DNA of 64,000 bases from Gymnogyps californianus (lineage: Eukaryota; Chordata; Aves; Accipitriformes; Cathartidae): positions 101,940,877 to 102,004,876 of the forward strand of contig NC_059472.1 of the NCBI RefSeq assembly GCF_018139145.2. Reading direction: 5' to 3'. Below, piece by piece: positions 12,955 through 24,599 of the stretch. The position numbers and the translations under genes are program-made. Every line of letters begins with the position of its first letter. Positions within the stretch are counted from its first letter, which is position 1. Under the pieces are notes generated by a model. The model searched no databases. It saw only the letters and a program-made list of their open reading frames with translations, and had not been told where the DNA came from.

Positions 12955-13541
12955 TGTCATGTTTTAACCCCAGCCAGCAACTAAGCACCACGCAGCTGCT
13001 TCCCCCTCCCCCTCCTAGTGGGGTGGGGAGGAGGATCAGGAAAAAAAAGTAAAACTCGTGGGTTGAGATAAGAACAGTTTAATAACTAAAGTAAAATAAA
13101 ATACACTACCAACTAATAATAATAATATAATAACAATAATTGTAATTAAAAGGACTATAACAAAAAAAGAAATAACACCCAAGAAAAGACAAGTGATGCA
13201 CAATGCAATTGCTTACCACCCGCTGACCGATGCCCCAGCAGCAATCTGCCCCTCCTGACCAACTCCCCCCAGTTTATATACTGAGCATGATGTTCTATGG
13301 TATGGAATACCCCTTTGGCTAGTTCAGGTCAGCTGTCCTGGCTTCGCTCCCTCCCAGCCTCTTGTATACCTGCTTGCTGGCAGAGCATGGGAAACTGAAA
13401 AATCCTTGGCTTAAGATAAGCGCTACTTAGCAACAACTAAACCAGAGTGTTATCAACAGTCTTCTCACCCTAAATCCAAAACACAGCACTATACCAGCTA
13501 TTAGGAAGAAAATTAACTTTATCCCAGCCAAAAGCAGGACA
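12955..13541 (-). mobile_element. solo LTR, 587 bp, minus orientation (family copy 1)
   Basis: TG...CA termini with perfect TCCCC target duplications. The sequence is the reverse complement of the same family found at 42803-43385. Shared features include the GTTTTAACCCCAGCC end, the tract with GTGGGTTGAGATAAG, a TATA box (TATATAAA on the minus strand, 13280-13273) and an AT-rich R/U5-like part. No internal retroviral genes adjoin it, so it is a solo LTR. The AT-rich middle (about 13085-13165) is richer in AAT triplets than the other copy. Confidence 0.93.
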
Positions 13542-13546
13542 TCCCC
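13542..13546. repeat. 5-bp target site duplication (right copy)
   Basis: TCCCC directly follows the LTR and matches 12950-12954. Confidence 0.85.
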
Positions 13547-16500
13547 ACAGTTACAGAGCACAGCACCCAGCATCTCTCGCAAAATGCATTTAAGGCCTGT
13601 TAAGCAAAAGATACAAACCAACAGGTAACATGTTTTAGAGACAGAAGACACTAGAAGCCTATAAAATATCTGGTCCAATTAAACAATAACTGATAGCAAA
13701 ATCCAATTTGTCTTGGCACTAATGGATCTCAGTACAGTTTTTTCCGAATTTACCTCATAGTTTCCAAGATCAGAATCACAGAGAAACATGCAAAAAGTAT
13801 AACAGAAGAATGCCCACACATTACTAAAGCAAACAGAAACACATAACAAAGAGCAAGTTCCTTGCTGGCCTTTCTATATCAACTTTTTCCTCATCAATAA
13901 GAGCACAGCATGAATGTAATTAACATAAAAGGGGAATAAGAGTCAAAACAAACTGGATCTCAAGAGAGGAAAACATAGCAGCAGCAGATGGAGGCAGCAG
14001 TAAACATTAAAGATGCTGGCAAGACCCAATTCTCTCCTCTGACATTTCTGAAGAAATATTTATTCAGAGTTAAGCATATGTGCATAATGGTCAACTTACA
14101 ATGCAAGCATTATCTCGAGGGGTACCATTGTCAAGTGCACAAACTCAATGTAGAAGTACATGAAATTATAGCTAACTCACACAACCAGTGGATGAGCTTC
14201 CTTCCATCCAGCACTCTCAGGGACAAAGCTTGTTCTTGAAAGTAATGTTACTTTTATTTTGCAACATGCAATTTAAGCCAAAGCTTGAGAAACTAATTAG
14301 TAGCCATTACATACACTGAAGAACAAAGAATGGAAAGAGCTGGTACCAACTGTCTCACACACCACTTTGCAGCTCTACAGCCCTTCTATTGACTTCACCA
14401 AGAAAGAAGTTGAACTTCTCATCCCCTTATAGTCCAGACAACACATCTGAGTGAACCTCATTATAATGTACTCCTGAAGCTGGGTTTAAATAGGGTAATA
14501 GATTAAATACCTATTAACTGGAAGTCAAAGGGCACAAGAGTGTTAATCATGCATTCAGGAGGCCCTTGAGCCATCGTGGCAGCAGGTCTTAATTGGGTTT
14601 TCTGTTGAAGCAATTCCTCCTTTGTGATTTATCATGAAGAAACAAAATAGTCTTATTTTGAAATGCTAATTCATTATCTAGCATAAGCTTAATTAAAAAA
14701 AACCCCAACAACAACAACAAAAAGACCACTGAAACTCTACTCTGAATAACACAAAAGGTCTGAAAAAACTACCTAACCTCTCTGCCAAAGAAAGTCTAGA
14801 GCACCTCCTCACACCACTTTATCTCTGTGTAGTAATTCTAAATGCTTTATGGTAACCTGCCTCAGTACAGTAGGTACTAGAGGCATTTGAGCATGTCCCT
14901 GGCCTAAGGCTTAAAGGAATCTGAGACTGCAGAGTGCTACAAGGCTATTCTTCCACATAACTGCATAGACATTGCATTTGGATGCCATTGCTACAACAGT
15001 TAGGCAGGAAGTCAAACATCTTGGCAAAACACTTTTATCACCCCCACCCATACAATTAAGGTTCAGACAAAGAGAGCCTCAGGTTTTATTCCACACAGCC
15101 ACCTAAACTGAGGAAGCACTTACTGCTGAGTCAGTGGTGAAATGTGAAATCTACTGACATTATGGGGAATTTTGCCATTGACTTCAATGGAGCTACACTA
15201 TTGCCCAATACGTAACAGAGGCGTTACTCTCTTTTAAGAGACACACAAAAGTGTCTTCTCATCTGCATAATTCAGGCTATATGACTTCAGACAACTTCTG
15301 AATGAAGCCTCTTATTTCTTGTGGACTGAGACATCTTCCAAAAAGACTGCCAATAGGATGGAGAAGAATCTAGCAAACTCATAGTCAAATTGCTAAAACA
15401 ATTAGTTAGCCTTACAGTTAGAATAATGTTCCTCATTTCTAGCCTGCATTAGCACTGCATTAGTTTTGAACCCCTTTATCACAATATCTTATTTTCTCTT
15501 AGATTACAGTCATTAACTACAAGAAATTGCCTCTACTACAATAGCCACAGTGTTGATTACAGCAACGAAAATGCTATGAATCAACTAAAAAGCCTCCCCT
15601 ATAAAAGCCATAGTCTAGTTCAATGTCATTAAACAGATTATGACCAAGATGCACCTTTACAACAGCAAGACCATTTAACCATGGGAATAAGTAATGAAGA
15701 AAGTCATTACCCCCGTTATAGCTGGAGAAACAAAGGGCTGGTTGGTTGGGTTGCAAAACACAAACATTTATTTTGGACTGACACTAAATGAGAGGGTTTG
15801 TTTCATTTTGGGACTATTCCATTTCTTTATCTCACTTTTTCTCTCTCTGTCTTGGTCCATTTATTAAACAAAACCAAACCACTATTTTAAATGGAAGAGA
15901 CAAAGGATTACGTTTCAAAATAGCAATATTTTGACATTTCAAATGTCACTTGAAATATTTCATTTTGAATAGTGCTTTATCAAAATATTTTTTCAAAATC
16001 TTTCCTTTCTCCTTCCATTTTTTGTTTTCTCCACTGAACCAAATAAAAAAAATTTCCTTTTCCTAACCCTCCGGAAACTCTTTTTTTTGAGTGGATTTAC
16101 AATCTGTCAAAATAAAACTATGCGTTCATTTATGTAATAGATAAAAATAATTCCAAAAGTTGGAGAACAGACTTATTGCCCTTGGTTATGAGAGACGTTG
16201 AATAGAAGAGTATAATGGTATCTTTCAGCCTTGAAATTGATAACATAAGCAAAGAGAATTAGAGAATTTTCTTTGAATGCCAGGTATATCAATCATGAAT
16301 GGAAGATGCTAGTTTTTCCACTTCTAGCTGTAGAGCATTTGGATTGCATTCAATCCTAAAGCTAGCTAACTAAAAAGGCATAGCTGGTGACCTAGTGAAA
16401 GTTCCAAGATATGTCAGTGACATCTTGATCATCTTATCACCAAGCAAAAAATGATTGGGACATTAATGCACTGTAGAGTGTGAAGTGGTAAAGAAAATAC

Positions 16501-19500
16501 ATGTATTGATTTCCTTAGATAAAAAAAAAAAAGCATTCAAATGTATTATTAAGGCAACTACATCTCGTTGGTTTCAAAGGGCTTAGCTCTCTTCAATGAG
16601 ATACCATTGCCTAAATAAGTAGATCTGAAGATCTGGGCCTTAGTCTTCAATCTTTTCTGCACAAAACAGCTGGAGCAAGCAGCTGTCCTGAGCATGCTAT
16701 TAAACAAGAGCATAGAATGAAAAAGTGACTTACTTCCCAGTTAAAAATTCATTCTGCAGAGATACCTGGAATGTGATTCCTTTTCACAGTGAATTAAGAT
16801 CACAACCCACTGCAGCAGTTGCCAAAAGCAAAAGTGGATTCAAAAAGCAGTGGAACTCCTAAGTTCACAAGGGAAGGTTCATTAACGGCTATTAAACACG
16901 AAGAGGTGGCTATGACTTCCTCTAGTCTGTAAGTCCCTAGCTGCATGCTGTCAGAAGCTAAGAGCTTGGAGAACTTGATGTGATTGCCCTGTTTTTATAA
17001 TCTTTCCACATGCATCTGCAACTGGCCACTATCAGACACAGGTGGCTAGAGGGACACAGGACTTCCCAGTACTTTTAACTGATCTCTCACTTCAAACGAA
17101 TTACTCCTCTTTCGACCTTTAGCCAGCTAGCATATAACAGCATATAACACCAAGCAAGCAAACACCAGGAAGGAGACAGTGAAACAGATTTTGTTAGGGA
17201 ACACGTGTGCTATTTCCTCATGAAGTCTGCACACAACTGTTATTCTACTCTGTTCAAATAAACGAGTGATTATTATGCTCTCTTTGTAAGCGAAACAATA
17301 TTAGTCAAGATAAGTGCAGGTAATTCATCCTTGGGGACCAATGAAAACCAATGAATTTTTTTTTGGTGGCAACACAAAAAGCAACTTTAGTAAAGGTCCT
17401 CTGCTGAATCAGCTCTACCAAGCGCAGAGCACCACACTCCCAGTGATACGGTTTTAGAAATCAAAAGGGTTTTAGAACTATAGGCACAAGCAGAAGATTT
17501 ACATCAACCAATTTGTCCTTGTGACATCTTCACAAAGGCAGCAATGTTTTAAATGTCCCGCATGCAAGTCCGAGGATAAGGTCAAAAGGATGATATTCAC
17601 ACTGGAACCTTGCTGGTTTATACATCAAAGAGCACACAGTTACTCTTCTCACTCTCAAGTGTCCACGAGAGTGGAACCGGGCTGCCTGCGATTGTTGCCT
17701 CTTTACTTTTGAACATCATCAATTAATTAAGGTGGACAATGTCACCACAGAACATTAGTTCAGAAATAATAGTGTTCTGCTCTTTCAAGGGTACCTGCCT
17801 GTAATCCCACCAGTCCCATGCTATCCAAAAGTGCATCAGGGTCAAAGGCAGAACCAAATTTTTACTGGACTGGCTAAAAAGAAGACAACATTTCCCTTGT
17901 GTCTCTATTCAAACACCATGGACAGATTTGACACATTTATTTTGTCATAACATCTATAAATCATGTGAACAATCAGTGCGTGCTCTCCTCAGTTTGGGGT
18001 TTTTCCTTCTAAATAGATGTTAAAAGTTCTGGAGAGCCTTGTAGCAACACAGGTGCTGTCTTTGGGTTGCAATTGGATACAGGTTCTCTTGAAAGTAAAT
18101 ATATAGTTGGTTGCAAAAGCTGAGATGGCATTCATCTAATCCTTCTCACCACTCTCAGGGAAGTAATTGTTTGGAGAGAGACTTTCATCGCTAAAATCCA
18201 GCAGTGTTTTCTGAACAAGAAATATAGATTAACAGACAATCAATGACAGCCTGGCAATTGGCACTTGATATAGTGGCTAATTACATTACAAATACAGTGT
18301 GATTACACTGTTTTAGACAACAAAAACAAATAACTCCTTGAACCAGAAGATGCCTTTGCACAGAGGTTTGTACAGCATCCTTCAGACAATGGGATTCCTG
18401 CCTGATAACAGTCACTCGCAGACCCTGCCAGTATACATGGGCAATAACATCACGGTGTCGTCCTTCCCATCTTCGGCCTTATAATCAAAATATGCCTTTT
18501 AAAACTCCGTTAACATTGATTACACTGTATTTGTGTACAACCTTCACTCTGCTGTGCTGTTAACATTCGGATTATACATAAAGGTATATGACAGACCAAC
18601 CACAGAGTAATTGCGTTTCAAACTAACAATGGCTGCTTTATAAAAGCCATTCAGTTTATCAAAAGCTGATAGGAAGCAGTATAATGACTTCTTGGATAGT
18701 GATCAGCCAGATAAAACGTTAAGACTCCAAGGCATTTTGAGAGCAGTTATTAATGTTACCCTCATGACCCTCAGCATTCACAGCAGAGGTCAGGTTTTCA
18801 GACGCTCCCATTTCCATGTGGGCACCAAAACACAGAAGAACTTGGCACGTGGCATGTGGAGGATCTTTAGCAACCTCACCTATGGGAACAGAAAGCACAG
18901 GTATGCAAGAGTTACCAAAAGATGCTTTGGTTCACGCTTTTTTCCTCACAAGTGCAGGAGGCAGGAATACAGCAGAGAGAGAAACTCATCTGACGTGGCC
19001 TAACCCACTCAAGCACAGTAACTCACGCACGTGGCAGCCACAGCTCAGCACGCCCGGAAACTCGGCCCCCGGCTGGCTGTCCCACTGGGAGCCGAGCACT
19101 CTTGAAAGTCTGCTCTTGGCAGGGGTGCTCAGCACTTGAATGCACCTTACACCACATCTCCCCTCCAGAAAATGGAATTTCTTAGGCTCATTCTGAATAG
19201 TTTCCCCCTGCCAGTCCTTGACTTTGAATTCCACTTCCCTTGAGAAACCAAATTTTATAAATTAACCCAAGCTCCTAGGCACTGATCTTCATAGGCAGTG
19301 TATTTTAAAACAACACAGCCGTCTAGCGGTAGTAGTAGCTGCTGCAAATAAAATACTCACTCCTGCACACATTTGCTGTCCAACGCTTGACACTTCTAGA
19401 AAATGGTGGTTTTGACATTTTGTGATTTCATTTGGATCTAAATTAAGGCTTTTTGCCTCTAAACCCTCCAGACACACTGCATCTGCAAAGCTTATTTGGA

Positions 19501-22500
19501 AATAACCAGGCCTAAGAGCAAGCAAGTTTCTTACTGAACTCTGGCAACACAAACATGATGAATGGAGGCAGTCTCTGAGTGAAGGTGGGTCACTGGAATA
19601 CTTCTAATTCCTCCTGCCTATCCCTCTTTGCCCAGCATCCCCTCACAGGCAAATGTTCACTCCCTCATACAAACTCCTTGTTGCTGTCATGGCTTCAATC
19701 ACTTGCCTACATGTGTTTTAGGTTAGACAGCTCCCAAATATTCCCTGGTATCGTAATATTCAAATTCATCAGAACAAACAAGAATTAAAAAGAGAATTAA
19801 CAATTCCTAGCCCATATATTTTCAGGGTAAGATAGAAAAAAGCACCTAGATTTATGATTGCAATTGTCAAGAAAGCATCTTCTGTATTTCTGGCTCAGGG
19901 GACAAGGACAAATCTATATACAAAGATGGTGATGGCAGAATATGACAAATTATCACAATTAATCATTTTTGCTAGCTAGAACATTCTGAAGAAAGCATTG
20001 GGAAATACAGCAATATTTGAAAAACAAGTAGCCAAGCACAGATTTCTAGACAATACCAACAGGCAAATCACCTCGGATAAAACAGGAATGGAGCAGCGGG
20101 CAGTATCTGTCTAGAGACACCCCTTCCATTCATAAACCACTCTCTACATCAGAAGTTTTGAAAAATAAAATACTTTTTATAATATACCCTCTCTGGCTAC
20201 TTGATTCAAGTCAATATGCAGAGTGAATGGCAATGGCTGCCTCCCGCAGAACCAGCCTGTCTCACCAAATATCTCTCCAAAAGTAGCTGGAAGAGGACAC
20301 CAATCTCATTTCAGGCAGGAGAAAGGCAGGCAAGAACCCAACGTGTTCGCAAAGGTATTCATGTCTTTTAAGCTAGCACATTGAATCTGCACTTGTGAGA
20401 GCTACGGATCTGTCCTCCAGGTTCTGCTATCAGAAAACTGTAGATACGGGGCATCCTAAGGGGAGCATCTGCTCTGAATGTCACATGGCGGGGCATGAGA
20501 AACTCCCACCTTTCCCCTCACAGCCTCCTCTAGTCATTTTGAACTGCCATAGTGGCAGCAGAAAGAGCACCAGAAAAGCACTACAGACCTGAAAATGATC
20601 TCTGCCTTTTTGCCCCATTCCTCCCCAGTATTTCTGCCCACTTAGAGGCACCACCTGAACGGCAGCAACAGTTCCTGGAGGACACTTGAAGCCAGAAGCA
20701 GGGGAAACGACAGCTATTAGCTCCTGCTCCTCAGGGCACCCTTCAGCCACTTCTGCAGTGGAAGGAGCTCTCCCACCTCTCTTCTGCTGCCCTTTCAAGT
20801 GTGGAAGATGGGTGGGATCAGCTTTAGATGCCCGAGCTGCTCCTTGTGGTTCTGTGTCAACTGAAGGTTTTCCAGGAAGTGGGAGCGTTATGGGCCTTGC
20901 TCTCCAGGTGAAGGTGAGCCAGGCTCTAGGAAGGGAAGGACAGGCAACGGTGTCGATAATGTCACTACAGCAGAACTATGCAGGCCACAGCTTTCCACAA
21001 CATGTGAAACAGAAGAAGAGCCTCTGGAAGCTTGCCATCGCGTTAAGCAAATAGGGACAGACATCTGCAACTCAGTGAACGTAAGTCTCATACCAATTGC
21101 TGCATTTTGCTACAAGAGAAACGTGTTTTCCAGAAGCTGTAATTTCTCCTATTCAGCACAGGCTCCCAGAAGCTAACTAAGCTGCATTCACCAAACTGGC
21201 TGATATAGTCACTTCACCTCTCAGTAAGAGAGAAGCCTGTAAACTCTATGGCAACCAACACCACCACCTACAGAAGTTCTTGACAATACAGGATTTTTTC
21301 CTCAGCATGCTCACTACTGTCCATCACAAGCCTTTAGCACAGCAGGTGGAAGCTAAGGAAAGCACTAGGCTTGCGTTCCCTGTCCACAAGGGAAAAAAAA
21401 ATCAAGTTAACAACATCTACAGCTTGAGGTAGAACATTAAGCTTTCTCTCCATGCCACTCCCAGCTGAAGCCTTCAGGATAAACACAGTCTAAATTTTGT
21501 GAAAGCTGAGAACTGAGGAAAAACTTAAATTTGGAAATTCCTTCATATAACAGCAGCTCGCATCCTGAGTCACACCATGACCTATAGGTCCTGGTATTCT
21601 AAAACATCTTTGCATTGATGTTACCAATTTCAAGGCTAAACAGGACATTTACACTCTTCTGTTTGACACTTCTCATAACCAAGCTCAGCTATACTTCAAG
21701 AACAGCTCTGATCTCAGACTGAGTTTACTGTTTTCCTAATGCACTAAAAGTGCACTAAAACCAAATTCTGAGATTATCAGTGGTTAACCTTCAGGGTTGT
21801 TAATTTGGAGTTCACAGACCATATTTAGCGTTACTGCAAATGTCCCCATTGCTACAATACTAATTTGTCTTGGTTCGTTGAGCGTATCACTCCTGTGTCG
21901 GGAAACAAAATTGTACTGGGCCAACACATGTATTTCGTATTCCTTTTATTTATTCCCTTTGTCAGTAGGTAAGTAACCAAAATAAACTAGCTTTGTGAGT
22001 AGAGAGAGGACAGCTCTTGTAGATTAATTGTTTTTTCTATAGAAGACATCTTCCTCATCTGGGATAAAGCAGCATTCAGTCCTAACTGCCATACTACATG
22101 TAAATCTGGTGTTAGTCTTACAGGACAATCAATCAGGAAATCTCTTTTAAGACTGATGCTCTGTCCTGCTTTTCACTCCTTTATCACTTCACTGCATTGT
22201 CCTGGTTTTTCACAAATAATTGTCAGTTTATTACCTTGTTAGTTGCCTTGGGCTGTGGTATGCCAGCGCTACTCACCAAATAGCATACTGCTGGGGAAGT
22301 AGCTCTGCTTAGGTCAGGGAAACCACTTTTGGCATTACTCATTACTCGAAACAAGAAAGACGTAACAGCTTTGGAAGGACAGGATGAAATCCACTGAAAC
22401 CAGCGTTTCTTCCTCCAAATGTAATCTCTTACTTGCTCTTTTTTAACAGCTATTTTTATGATTCCTAGTTTGCAATTGCCCAAACTTACTGTTGTCATCA

Positions 22501-23100
22501 AATGCAGGGTTTTTTCAAAGGAGCTTGGGCATTGCTATTAATGAAACCACCATTAATCTCACCACCTTCTTCATGTACTATAGTGATTTAAGCACTTTGA
22601 AAAGACCTTGTTTTTCCTTTGTCTAATACTAGCCCATTTTGCTTTAATGCACTGCAGTTTTTTCTGCGTGCAACGATACTCTATTTTTGCGCGTATTTCA
22701 GTACAGAGCATTGAAATGACCCTTTAGCATTCTTGCCCTTTACGTTCTCATTATTTTTTCAGAGGAATTACCTATTGTCTTTTTGTGGGACACATTTTAG
22801 CATCTCCAGCTCTTAGTGCCTTGTTGTGCTCTCTAACTCTTCCCTCACCAGCTTCCTTAATTCCCCAAACTTGCTTACTTGAAATCTTTTCCCACTGAAC
22901 CACCAACCTGTTGTTATCAGGGCAGACCCAAGACACAAATGCTTGGCCCTCAGCCTCGCTCTGTTTCTCTTAAAAGTCCAGTTGGGTCTCCTGCTGACCG
23001 ATTTGTTTCCCCAACCCGCAGATCTCAGTGCCTTATTCTTTGTAGCTCATATATCACTTTTTTTGTGATGTCTATCCACTCGACTGGACGAATAACAGAG
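13547..23100. other. intergenic DNA upstream of NRSN1, no gene seen
   Basis: About 9.5 kb of AT-rich, apparently unique sequence. Open frames are short (the longest are about 105-122 codons near 18.7-21.0 kb) and occur on both strands without homology I can name. A stretch at about 18230-18760 is rich in TAAT and GATTA cores and is discussed as a possible regulatory element. Whether it is conserved cannot be judged from one sequence. Confidence 0.55.
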
Positions 23101-23534
23101 CGGTGAGTCTCCGCATTTTTCAACGCTGATTAAAAGGGAGGAGGGTGGGGGTGGCGATTAGAGACCTGGCCCAAGGCCCCTCCTGCTCCCGCCACCCAGG
23201 GAGGACACCTCGGTGACCTTGGTGGGCACCTGGGCAGCCGCTCCGGGCACCTGCGAGCCTGCCCAGCCCAGGGGACGGCCCCGCCGCTGCCGCGGCCGGA
23301 GGAACCCTCCTCACCGCCGCCGGCTGCCGGGGAGAGCCCGGCCCCGCGGGCCAGGCATCGCCCCCACCTAAGCCGCCGCCCCGGGGAGCCACCTCCGGGC
23401 GGGGGCGGCGGGGCGAGCGCGGCCCGGCGCCCCTCCGCTCCCGGCGGCGGCGGCGACGGCTCAGTGCGCAGGCACGGAGCGGGAGCGAGCGGCGCTCCGG
23501 GCCGTACATAATACGTGGTGTCTGGGGCCGGCGC

Positions 23535-23626
23535 GGCGCAGAGCGGAGATGGGACCGGGGCGGGAGAGCCGCAGCTAGCGCCGCCGCGGTTGCTCAGCCG
23601 GCCGAGGGGAGCGGCAGGAGGGACAG
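23535..23626 (+). other. NRSN1: predicted noncoding first exon of NRSN1
   Basis: The left end is a guess, set about 25-30 bp downstream of the TATA-like TACATAATA at 23505. The right end is a plausible splice donor, ACAG|GTAACC, at 23626/23627. If spliced to the acceptor at 28877 it would give a 5' UTR of about 100 bases. It would contain a nine-codon upstream frame (ATG at 23549, stop ending 23578). Other donors in the GC-rich island cannot be excluded, and transcript evidence is lacking. Confidence 0.4.
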
Positions 23627-24275
23627 GTAACCCCGCCGCCGCGGGGCCGCCGCTCCTGGCCTCTCGGCAAACTTGGGCTCCGCAGTTTGGCGGCGGAGCC
23701 TCCTGTGACCGTCGGCGCCCTCACGGGGGGCGTACGGCGCGGAGCTTCCCGCGGGGGAGGTGGCGATGGGGCCACCGGCCGCCCGGCGGCGGTGGAGGGG
23801 GGGGGGGGAGGGGCGGGTACAGCGGGGCCCCGAGGCTTCGCCTCCCGGCCCGGGGGAGGGGGCGGCCCTCCCGGGGGAGGCTGGTGCCGCGCTGCCCCGC
23901 CGCCGCCGCCGGGAGGGGGCTGCGCCGCCGCGCTGCGCTAGGGGGCGCCGCGGGGCGGGGGGCGGCCGGGCCGGGCTCTCTTCTGTCCTCGGGGCTGCGG
24001 TACGCGGGGCTGCCGGCGCCGGGCCGGGAGGGGTGAGGGGCGCCAGTCGGTCGCGGGGGCCGAGATCTCCGCCGGGGTGCGGGCGCTGCGGAGTTCTTCC
24101 GCTTCGCCCGGGAAACGGGCGACCGAGCGTGTGTCCCGCCCGGCCGGCGGGGCATCCCCCTCTGGCCTGTGCGGCCGTTGGCCGGAGGGGCCGCGACCTG
24201 GCGGCTGGGAAGTGGGCGGGGCCGCCGCCCCCGGGAGGGGAGGCCCCGGCCTGTGCCCCCCGCGGGGCCTTGCCG

Positions 24276-24293
24276 CCCCCCCCCCCCCCCCCC
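24276..24293 (+). repeat. poly(C) run of 18
   Basis: Eighteen uninterrupted C residues at the downstream side of the CpG island. This is a mononucleotide tract likely to vary in length and prone to sequencing error. Confidence 0.85.
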
Positions 24294-24599
24294 AGCATAG
24301 GAGAAGGCCGTGCTCGCTCCCCCGTGCAGGGCAGGGGTGCAGGCGTCACCCCGGAAAGCAGCTGGGCACCCCAGACGTCCTCGGGGGAACGGGGGCTGCC
24401 CGTCCCGCTCCCCCAGCACCCTGTGAGGGCAGGGCGCTGGGAGGGAGCTGTGGCTGCGTGAGGGCTCGCGTCGACTTTGGTGGACTGGGTCAGGCCGAGG
24501 ACGGCTTGGCCCAGCCACTGGCCTGGGAAAGTGCTGGACACTGGCGTGACAAGTAGCTGAGGCATCAAAAAGGCCATCTCAGAGACTGCTGTCAAGGAC

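Larger units (their letters stand above)
23140..24300. promoter_or_regulatory. NRSN1: CpG island, probable NRSN1 promoter
   Basis: Sharp change from AT-rich DNA to very GC-rich, CpG-dense sequence, strongest between about 23270 and 24260, with long G- and C-runs. It lies about 5.3 kb upstream of the first NRSN1 coding exon, on the correct side, and no other gene is close. This is the position expected for a neuronal gene with a noncoding first exon. Within it is a GTGCGCAGGCAC stretch near 23465 resembling an NRF1 site, and a TATA-like TACATAATA at 23505-23513. Assignment to NRSN1 is inferred from position. Confidence 0.8.
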
